From: Massilia sp. HP4
GTDB taxonomy: Bacteria > Pseudomonadota > Gammaproteobacteria > Burkholderiales > Burkholderiaceae_D
Reading direction: 5' to 3'
Length of the DNA: 64,000 bases
NCBI RefSeq assembly: GCF_005222695.1
Contig: NZ_STGG01000070.1
Coordinates: 88,963 to 152,962 of the forward strand
The position numbers and the translations under genes are program-made. Positions within the stretch are counted from its first letter, which is position 1, and each line of letters opens with the position of its first letter. Under the pieces are notes generated by a model. It saw only the letters and a program-made list of their open reading frames with translations. It was not told the origin of the DNA and searched no databases. Below are positions 24,922 through 32,390 of the stretch, one piece after another.

Positions 24922-27900
24922 ATGAATTTCCCCCGCTTCTTTGTGGACAAGCCGATCTTTGCGGCTGTCCTGTCGATCATCATCTTCGTGGCCGGCCTGA
25001 TCTCGATCTTCCTGCTGCCGGTGTCGGAGTATCCCGACGTTGTTCCTCCGTCGGTGGTGGTGCGTGCCCAGTACCCGGGCGCCGATCCCAAGGTGATCGC
25101 CGAAACCGTGGCCGCTCCGCTCGAAGAGCAGATCAACGGCGTCGACAATATGCTCTACATGACGTCGCAGAACACCGCCGACGGCTCCCTGATGCTGACC
25201 GTGTCGTTCGCGATCGGCACCAATGTCTCGCGCGCCGAGACGGACGTGCAGAACCGCGTGCAGCGCGCCTTGCCGCGCCTGCCCGAAGAGGTACGCCAGC
25301 TGGGCGTGACGACCGTCAAGTCCTCGCCCAACCTCACGCTGATGGTGCACCTGATTTCGCCCGACGGCCGCTACGACGACGAGTACCTGCGCAACTACGC
25401 GGTGATCAACGTCAAGGACCAGCTGGCGCGCCTGAACGGCATGGGCGAGGTCGTGTTCTACGGCTCGGGCGACTATGCGATGCGGGTCTGGCTCGATCCG
25501 CAAAAGGTCGCCGAGCGCAAGCTCCAGGCCAGCGACATCGTGGCCGCCATCCGCGAGCAGAACGTCCAGGTCGCGGCCGGCGTGGTGGGCGGGTCGCCGT
25601 CCCGGGAAAGCCAGTTCCAGTTGTCGGTCAAGACCCAGGGCCGGTTAAAAACGGTCGACGATTTCGGCGACATCATCGTGCGCACCAACGAAGACGGCGC
25701 CCTGACGCGCCTGCGCGACGTGGCCCGCATCGAACTGGGCGCCAACGCCTACGACCTGCGCTCGCTGCTCGACAACCGGACCACCCACGCGCTGGGCATT
25801 TTCGAGGCACCCAACGCCAACGCCCTGCAACTGTCGGCCGACGTGCGCGCCAAGATGGAAGAATTGTCGAAGAACTTCCCGGCAGGCCTGAAGTACGACA
25901 TCGTGTACGACCCCACCCAGTTCGTGCGCGAATCGATCCGCGCCGTCATCGTCACGCTGCTCGAAGCGGTGGCGCTGGTGGTGCTGGTGGTGATCCTGTT
26001 CCTGCAATCGTGGCGCGCCTCGATCATTCCGCTGCTGGCGGTGCCGGTATCGATCGTCGGTACCTTCGCGGTGATGCTCGCTTTCGGCTTTTCGATCAAC
26101 TCGCTGTCGCTGTTCGGCCTGGTGCTGGCGATCGGCATCGTGGTCGACGATGCGATCGTGGTGGTGGAGAACGTGGAGCGCAATATCGAGACCGGCCTGT
26201 CGCCGCGCGACGCGACGATCCAGGCCATGAAGGAAGTGAGCGGCCCGATCATCGCCATCGCCCTGGTGCTGTGCGCGGTGTTCGTGCCGATCGCCTTCGT
26301 GCCGGGCCTGAGCGGCCAGTTCTACCGCCAGTTCGCGCTGACCATCGCCATTTCGACCGTGATCTCGGCCTTCAGCTCTCTGACCCTCGCGCCGGCCCTG
26401 TCAGCTGCATTGCTGCGTTCGCACCATGCGCCGAAAGATGCCGTGACGCGCGTGATGGACCGGCTCTTCGGCCGTTTCTTCGCCGCCTTCAACCGCTTCT
26501 TCGGCCGCAGCTCGGTGCGCTACGAGAACGGCGTGCAGGGCGTCTTGCGCCGCAAGTCGGCATCGGTGGCCGTGTACGTGCTGCTCAGCGCATGCGCAAT
26601 ATTGATGTTCAAGCTGGTGCCGGGCGGCTTCGTGCCGACCCAGGACAAGAACTACATCGTGGCCATGGCCCAGCTGCCCGACGCCGCCTCGCTCGAGCGC
26701 ACCGACAAGGTGATCCGCGAAATGTCGGACATCGGCCTGAAGATTCCCGGCGTCGACCATTCGTCGTCCTATCCCGGCCTGTCGATCAACGGCTTTACCA
26801 ATGCCTCGAACGCCGGCATCGTGTTCGGCACCTTGAAGCCGTTCGACGAGCGCACCGCGGCCGACCAGTCGGGCCCCGCGATCGTCGCTGAATTCAACAA
26901 GCGCATGGGGTCGGTCGAAGAAGCCTTCATCATGGCCTTCCCGCCGGCGCCGGTGAGCGGCCTGGGGACCATCGGCGGATTCAAGCTGATGATCGAGGAC
27001 CGCGGCAACCTGGGCTTCGATGAACTGAACAAGGCGGTCCAGGAAATCGTGGCCAAGGCCAACGCGAATCCAAAGCTGACGGGCGTGTTCTCCAGCTTCC
27101 AGATCAATGTGCCGCAACTGTACGCGGACATCGACCGCGCACGCGCCAAGCAGCTCGGCGTGCCGCTGCAAAGCATCCACCAGACCTTGCAGGTGAACCT
27201 CGGCTCGCTGTACGTGAACGACTTCAACCAGTTCGGGCGTACCTTCCAGGTGCGGGTCCAGGCCGACGCGCCATTCCGCAGCGATGCCGAGCAGATCGCG
27301 TTGATGAAGGTGCGCAGCGACAAGGGCGAAATGATCCCGCTGTCGTCGCTGATGCGCATCGAAAACAGCTATGGCCCGGACCGCGTGCAGCGCTATAACG
27401 CCTATGTGGCGGCCGACCTGAATGGCGGCCCGGCGCCGGGCGTATCGTCGGGCGAAGCGCAGGCCGAGATCGCGAAGATCGTCAATGAGGTGCTGCCGCC
27501 TGGCCTGGCCTTCGAGTGGACCGACCTGGCCTATCAGGACATCCTGTCCGGTAACACCATGTTCTATGTGTTCCCCTTGTGCGTGCTGCTGGTGTTCCTG
27601 GTGCTGGCCGCGCAGTACGAAAGCTGGACCCTGCCACTGGCGGTGATCCTGATCGTGCCGATGTCGATCCTGTGCGCGCTGGCAGGGGTCAAGCTGGCCG
27701 GAGGCGACAACAATATCTTCACCCAGATCGCGCTGTTCGTGCTGGTGGGACTGGCCTCCAAGAACGCCATCCTGATCGTCGAATTCGCCCGCGAGCTCGA
27801 AGACCATGGCCGCACGATCGTGCAAGCGGCGCTGGAAGCATCGCGCCTGCGCCTGCGACCGATCATCATGACCTCGATCGCCTTCATCATGGGCGTGGTG

Positions 27901-28101
27901 CCGCTGGTGTTCTCGCATGGCGCCGGCGCCGAGATGCGCCAGGCCATGGGCGTGGCGGTGTTCAGCGGCATGCTGGGGGTGACGTTCTTTGGCCTGTTCC
28001 TCACGCCGCTGTTCTACGTGCTGCTGCGCACCCTGGCAAAACGCTTCGAGAAGCAGCCCGCGGCGCATGGCGTCGGCGCCCCACAAGGAGTCGAACAATG
28101 A
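24922..28101 (+). CDS. RND multidrug efflux pump, MexF/BpeF-like (HAE1 family)
   Basis: A 1059-residue proton-driven drug exporter. It has the duplicated RND plan: helix 1 (FAAVLSIIIFVAGLISIFLL), a large porter loop, helices 2-6 including the proton-relay pair in LAIGIVVDDAIVVVENVERN, then a second half with VGLASKNAILIVEFARELED carrying the essential Lys. The N-terminus MNFPRFFVDKPIFAAVLS is of the MexF subgroup, members of which export chloramphenicol, quinolones and trimethoprim. Its substrates here are inferred only from family. The stop overlaps the channel gene start (ATGA). Confidence 0.96.
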   Translation: MNFPRFFVDKPIFAAVLSIIIFVAGLISIFLLPVSEYPDVVPPSVVVRAQYPGADPKVIAETVAAPLEEQINGVDNMLYMTSQNTADGSLMLTVSFAIGTNVSRAETDVQNRVQRALPRLPEEVRQLGVTTVKSSPNLTLMVHLISPDGRYDDEYLRNYAVINVKDQLARLNGMGEVVFYGSGDYAMRVWLDPQKVAERKLQASDIVAAIREQNVQVAAGVVGGSPSRESQFQLSVKTQGRLKTVDDFGDIIVRTNEDGALTRLRDVARIELGANAYDLRSLLDNRTTHALGIFEAPNANALQLSADVRAKMEELSKNFPAGLKYDIVYDPTQFVRESIRAVIVTLLEAVALVVLVVILFLQSWRASIIPLLAVPVSIVGTFAVMLAFGFSINSLSLFGLVLAIGIVVDDAIVVVENVERNIETGLSPRDATIQAMKEVSGPIIAIALVLCAVFVPIAFVPGLSGQFYRQFALTIAISTVISAFSSLTLAPALSAALLRSHHAPKDAVTRVMDRLFGRFFAAFNRFFGRSSVRYENGVQGVLRRKSASVAVYVLLSACAILMFKLVPGGFVPTQDKNYIVAMAQLPDAASLERTDKVIREMSDIGLKIPGVDHSSSYPGLSINGFTNASNAGIVFGTLKPFDERTAADQSGPAIVAEFNKRMGSVEEAFIMAFPPAPVSGLGTIGGFKLMIEDRGNLGFDELNKAVQEIVAKANANPKLTGVFSSFQINVPQLYADIDRARAKQLGVPLQSIHQTLQVNLGSLYVNDFNQFGRTFQVRVQADAPFRSDAEQIALMKVRSDKGEMIPLSSLMRIENSYGPDRVQRYNAYVAADLNGGPAPGVSSGEAQAEIAKIVNEVLPPGLAFEWTDLAYQDILSGNTMFYVFPLCVLLVFLVLAAQYESWTLPLAVILIVPMSILCALAGVKLAGGDNNIFTQIALFVLVGLASKNAILIVEFARELEDHGRTIVQAALEASRLRLRPIIMTSIAFIMGVVPLVFSHGAGAEMRQAMGVAVFSGMLGVTFFGLFLTPLFYVLLRTLAKRFEKQPAAHGVGAPQGVEQ

Positions 28102-29519
28102 ACCGCCCGATCTTGACCATCCTGGCCGCGGCGCTGCTGCTGTCAGCCTGCGCCGCGCCCGAGTTTCGCCAGCCGCATGTCGCCACCCCTGCCGCCTTCA
28201 AGGAGGAGCCGGCAGCGGTGCTGACCGCCGCCGATGGCAGCCGCTGGCGCCAGGCGCGCGCCGCCGAGCGCCAGCCGCGCGGCCAGTGGTGGCTGGCCTT
28301 CGACGATCCCGCGCTGACCGCACTGGTCGATGAAGCCAGCCGCAACAACGCCAACCTGGCCGTGGCCGCGGCCCGCGTCAAACAGGCCCGCTCCATCGTC
28401 GGCATTGCCGCCGCCGACCGTTCGCCGCAGATCGGTATCGGCGCCGGCGCCGAACGCGCCGCGCCCGAGGGGGCGGCGCCGCAGAACACCTACCGGGCCG
28501 GCCTGGGCGCCAGTTACGAAGTCGACCTGTTCGGCCGCGTCAGCGCCGGCGTGGCCGCCGCCGAGGGCGATGCGGCAAGGATCGAGGCGGACTACCGTTC
28601 GGTGCTGCTGGCCCTGCAAGCCGATGTGGCGCAGACGTATTTCCAGCTGCGTGCCACCGACGCCGAACTCGACACGCTGGCGCAAGCGGTGCAGCTGCGC
28701 GAGGAAAGCCTGAAGGTGACCCAGCGCCGCTTCGACCACGGCGACATCGGCGAGTTCGACCTGTCGCGCGCCCGCACCGAGCTGGCCACGGCGCGCGCCG
28801 AAGCCATCGGCCTGCAACGCCAGCGCCAGGCGGCCGAGCATGCGCTGGCAGTCTTGCTGGGCCGGCCCGCGGCCGATTTCACGGCGGGCAGCAGCCCCTT
28901 GCAGGATGGCGCGCCGCTGCCGCGGATTCCGGCCGGCCTGCCATCGAGCCTGCTCGAGCGGCGGCCCGATATCGCCGCCGCCCAGCGCACGATGGAAGCA
29001 TCGAACGCGCGCATCGGCGTGGCGCGCGCCGCCATGTTCCCGGCGCTGTCGCTCAATGCCGACGCTGGCGGGGTGGGCGGCGCCGTCAGCGACATCTTCC
29101 AGATGAGCGCTCGTTCCTGGCTGCTGGGCGCGACGCTGGCGATGCCCCTGCTCGACGGTGGCCGCAACAAGGCCAATGTGGCGCGTTCAGAAGCCGTGCT
29201 CGAAGAATCGGTGGCCAGCTACCGCCACAGCGTGCTCACCGCCTACGCCGAGGTCGAAGACAGCCTGGCGGGCCTGCGCATCCTGGACCGGCAGAGCGAC
29301 GAAGTGGACGACGCGGTGCGCTCTGCACGCCGCGCGGCCGACCTGGCGCGCAAGCTGTACGACACCGGCCGCTCGAGCTACATCGATCTGCTCGACGCGC
29401 AGCGCCACCTGGCCAATGTCGAACGCAACGCCGTGCAACTGCGCGGCGACCGCGCCATCACCACAGTAGCCCTGATCCGCGCCCTGGGCGGCGGCTGGGG
29501 CGACATCCACGAGGAGTAA
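28098..29519 (+). CDS. Outer-membrane efflux channel lipoprotein, OprN/OprC-like
   Basis: A 473-residue TolC-like outer-membrane factor of the NodT/OprM group. The ATG at 28098 overlaps the pump's TGA and follows AAGGAG; it gives a lipoprotein signal (LTILAAALLLSACAAPEF; lipobox LSAC). Duplicated OEP domains are visible: WWLAFDDPALTALVDEASRN, then YEVDLFGRVSAGVAAAEGDA in the first half, and GLPSSLLERRPDIAAAQRTM and LDLLDAQRHLANVERNAVQL-type sequence (YIDLLDAQRHLANVERNAVQ) in the second. Its final codons GAG-GAG supply the ribosome-binding site for the following aceE-type gene. Confidence 0.95.
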   Translation: MNRPILTILAAALLLSACAAPEFRQPHVATPAAFKEEPAAVLTAADGSRWRQARAAERQPRGQWWLAFDDPALTALVDEASRNNANLAVAAARVKQARSIVGIAAADRSPQIGIGAGAERAAPEGAAPQNTYRAGLGASYEVDLFGRVSAGVAAAEGDAARIEADYRSVLLALQADVAQTYFQLRATDAELDTLAQAVQLREESLKVTQRRFDHGDIGEFDLSRARTELATARAEAIGLQRQRQAAEHALAVLLGRPAADFTAGSSPLQDGAPLPRIPAGLPSSLLERRPDIAAAQRTMEASNARIGVARAAMFPALSLNADAGGVGGAVSDIFQMSARSWLLGATLAMPLLDGGRNKANVARSEAVLEESVASYRHSVLTAYAEVEDSLAGLRILDRQSDEVDDAVRSARRAADLARKLYDTGRSSYIDLLDAQRHLANVERNAVQLRGDRAITTVALIRALGGGWGDIHEE

Positions 29520-29522
29520 ACC

Positions 29523-32210
29523 ATGCATCAAGACCTGAAATCAGTATTGTCACTGCCCGACTCCGACAGCCAGGAAACCCAGGAATGGATGGACGCTTTG
29601 GCATCGGTGCTGCGGGTCGAAGGCGGGACCCGCGCCCACTACCTGGTCGAGCGCATACTCGACATGGCGCGCCGCCAGGGAGTGGCGATCCCGGTCGAGA
29701 TCGACACGCCTTACGTGAACACGATCGCGCCCGGGCAAGAGACAGCGCCGCCGGGCAACCAGGAATACGAAGCGCGGCTGCGCAACTGGATGCGCTGGAA
29801 TGCGATGGCGATGGTGGTCAAGGCCAACCGCATCGACAGCTCGCTCGGCGGCCACCTGTCGAGCTACGCCTCGCTGGCCCACACGCTCGAAATCGGCTTC
29901 AATCATTTCTGGCGCGCCGAGAGCGCCACCCATGGCGGCGACCTGCTGTACGTGCAAGGCCATTCCTCGCCCGGCGTGTACGCGCGCGCCTTCCTCGAAG
30001 GGCGCCTGAGCGAAGCACAGCTGGTGAACTACCGGCGCGAAGCCGACGGCGAGGGCCTGTCGTCGTATCCGCACCCCAAGCTGATGCCCGGCTTCTGGCA
30101 GTTCCCGACGGTGTCGATGGGCCTGGGGCCGCTGATGGCGATCTACCAGGCGCGCTTCCTGCGCTACCTGGATGCGCGCGGCCTGGCCGACACCGCCGAG
30201 CGCAAGGTATGGGTGTTCTGCGGCGATGGCGAGATGGACGAGCCGGAATCGCTGGGCGCCATCGGCCTGGCCGGGCGCGAGAAGCTCGATAACCTGGTGC
30301 TGGTGGTGAACGCCAACCTGCAGCGGCTGGACGGCCCGGTGCGCGGCAACGGCAAGATCATCCAGGAACTGGAGCGCAATTTCCGCGGCGCCGGCTGGAA
30401 CGTGGTCAAGGTGGTGTGGGGCAGCGGCTGGGACGCGCTGCTGGCCAGGGACAGCGAAGGCATCCTGCGCAGCGTGATGATGGAAACGCTCGACGGCGAA
30501 TACCAGAACTACCGCAGCAAGGACGGCGCCTACATCCGCGCCCACTTCTTCGGCAAGCACCCCAGGCTGCTGGAGATGGTCGCGCACATGTCGGACGACG
30601 AGATCTGGCGCCTGACGCGCGGCGGCCACGATACGCAAAAGATCTACAGCGCCTTCAAGCTGGCGCAGGAACACAAGGGCCAGCCCACGCTGTTGCTGAT
30701 CAAGACCGTCAAGGGCCTGGGCATGGGCAAGCACGGGGAGGCGCGCAATAATGTGCACCAGACCAAGAAGCTCGACGAGGACGCGGTGCGGCTGTTGCGC
30801 GATAACCTGGGCATTCCGATCCCGGACGAGCAACTGGCCGCGCTGCCGTTCTACAAGCCCGACGACAGCGCGCCCGAGATGCAGTATCTGCATGCGCGCC
30901 GCCAGGCATTGGGTGGCTACCTGCCCCAGCGCCGCGAACGGGCCGACGAAGTGTTGCCGGTGCCGGCGCTGGACGCCTACGCGGCCGTGCTGGGCGCCAC
31001 GCCCGAAGGGCGCGCGATTTCCTCGACCACGACCTTCGTGCGATCGCTCAATGTGCTGCTGCGCGATGCTGCGCTCAGCGAGCGCATCGTCCCGATCCTG
31101 GTGGACGAGTCGCGCACCTTCGGCATGGAGGGTCTGTTCCGCCAGATCGGCATCTACAACCCGCAGGGCCAGTTGTATGAGCCGGCCGACCGCGACCAGG
31201 TCATGTACTACCGCGAGGACAAGCGCGGCCAGGTGCTGCAGGAGGGGATCAACGAGGCCGGCGGCATGGCGTCGTGGATCGCCGCCGCCACCTCGTACTC
31301 GACCAACAACCGTATCATGCTGCCGTTCTACGTGTTCTATTCGATGTTCGGCATGCAGCGGATCGGCGACCTGATCTGGGCCGCGGCCGATATGCGGGCG
31401 CGCGGCTTCCTGATTGCCGGCATCGCCGGACGCACGACGATGAATGGCGAGGGCCTGCAGCACGAGGATGGCCATAGCCACGTGATCGCCGCCTCGATCC
31501 CGACCTGCATTCCCTACGACCCCACCTTCGGGCACGAGGTCGCGGTCATCGTGCAGGATGGCACCCGGCGCATGGTGGCCGAACAAGAGGATGTGTTCTA
31601 CTACATCACGGTGATGAACGAAAACTACCCCCATCCCGGCCTGACGCCGGGACAGGAAGAGGGCATCCTCAAGGGCATGTACCTGCTCAGCCAGGGTGGA
31701 CCAGGCACGCTGCGCGTGCAGCTGATGGGCTCCGGGACCATCCTGCGCGAGTCGATCAGCGCGGCCGAACTGCTCAGGGACGATTGGGGCGTGCAGGCCG
31801 ACATCTGGTCGGCGCCCTCGCTGACCTTGCTGGCGCGCGATGGCCAGGACGTCGAGCGCTGGAACCTGGTCAATCCGCAGGGGCCGCAACGCCAGGCCTA
31901 CGTGACGTCGCTGCTGCAGGATACCAGCGGCCCGATCATCGCCGCCACCGACTACATGCGGATCTTCGCCGAGCAGGTCAGGGCCTATATGCCGGCCGGG
32001 CGCAGCTTCAAAGTGCTGGGGACCGACGGCTTCGGACGCTCCGACAGCCGCCAGCGCCTGCGCTCCTTCTTCGAGGTGGATCGCTATTATGTGACCGTGG
32101 CGGCGCTGCGCGCGCTGGCCGACGAAGGACGGATCGGGGTCGATATCGTGCAGGCGGCGATTGCGAAGTACGGGATCGATACCGGCAAGCGCAGTCCGAT
32201 GCAGGACTAG
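29523..32210 (+). CDS. Pyruvate dehydrogenase E1 paralogue (homodimeric AceE type)
   Basis: An 895-residue thiamine-diphosphate 2-oxoacid dehydrogenase E1 of the single-chain AceE type, which decarboxylates pyruvate and passes the acetyl group to a lipoyl E2. The TPP/Mg motif is present (VFCGDGEMDEPESLGAIGLA, then VVNANLQRLDGPVRGNGK), as are GNQEYEARLRNWMRWNAMAM, YHPHPKL-like YPHPKLMPGFWQFPTVSM and the C-terminal VLGTDGFGRSDSRQRLRSFF. No E2 or E3 gene is nearby. It starts 3 bp after the channel gene and uses a GAGGAG within that gene, so it is translated as part of the efflux operon. A 2-oxobutyrate-preferring relative (MdeB) is known in Pseudomonas; substrate here is open. Confidence 0.92.
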   Translation: MHQDLKSVLSLPDSDSQETQEWMDALASVLRVEGGTRAHYLVERILDMARRQGVAIPVEIDTPYVNTIAPGQETAPPGNQEYEARLRNWMRWNAMAMVVKANRIDSSLGGHLSSYASLAHTLEIGFNHFWRAESATHGGDLLYVQGHSSPGVYARAFLEGRLSEAQLVNYRREADGEGLSSYPHPKLMPGFWQFPTVSMGLGPLMAIYQARFLRYLDARGLADTAERKVWVFCGDGEMDEPESLGAIGLAGREKLDNLVLVVNANLQRLDGPVRGNGKIIQELERNFRGAGWNVVKVVWGSGWDALLARDSEGILRSVMMETLDGEYQNYRSKDGAYIRAHFFGKHPRLLEMVAHMSDDEIWRLTRGGHDTQKIYSAFKLAQEHKGQPTLLLIKTVKGLGMGKHGEARNNVHQTKKLDEDAVRLLRDNLGIPIPDEQLAALPFYKPDDSAPEMQYLHARRQALGGYLPQRRERADEVLPVPALDAYAAVLGATPEGRAISSTTTFVRSLNVLLRDAALSERIVPILVDESRTFGMEGLFRQIGIYNPQGQLYEPADRDQVMYYREDKRGQVLQEGINEAGGMASWIAAATSYSTNNRIMLPFYVFYSMFGMQRIGDLIWAAADMRARGFLIAGIAGRTTMNGEGLQHEDGHSHVIAASIPTCIPYDPTFGHEVAVIVQDGTRRMVAEQEDVFYYITVMNENYPHPGLTPGQEEGILKGMYLLSQGGPGTLRVQLMGSGTILRESISAAELLRDDWGVQADIWSAPSLTLLARDGQDVERWNLVNPQGPQRQAYVTSLLQDTSGPIIAATDYMRIFAEQVRAYMPAGRSFKVLGTDGFGRSDSRQRLRSFFEVDRYYVTVAALRALADEGRIGVDIVQAAIAKYGIDTGKRSPMQD

Positions 32211-32221
32211 CGGGCAATGCG

Positions 32222-32241
32222 TGGACGGGGCAACCCGTCCA
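32222..32241. terminator. GCAA-tetraloop hairpin after the efflux operon
   Basis: TGGACGGG (32222-32229) and CCCGTCCA (32234-32241) form a perfect 8-bp stem closed by a GCAA tetraloop, 11 bp after the aceE-type stop. No U-tract follows, so it may be a weak terminator or an mRNA 3'-end stabiliser. The remaining gap to 32390 shows nothing else I can name. Confidence 0.5.
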
Positions 32242-32390
32242 TCATCCGCCTTATCCGCCACGGGTAGCCGTTTTGCAGGTAGTTCACTCGACATTTGTGA
32301 CCGCGAGCAAACCGGGCTATCTGGCGTCGTGCCAAGATTCTTCTTCGACGAGCTGAGTTCACTTCAGCGATCACCGGACGGGAGACCCAC

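Noticed and set aside
29550..32294. A 914-codon minus-strand open frame opposite the E1 gene
   Set aside because: Antisense shadow of a well-conserved dehydrogenase; no recognisable domain.
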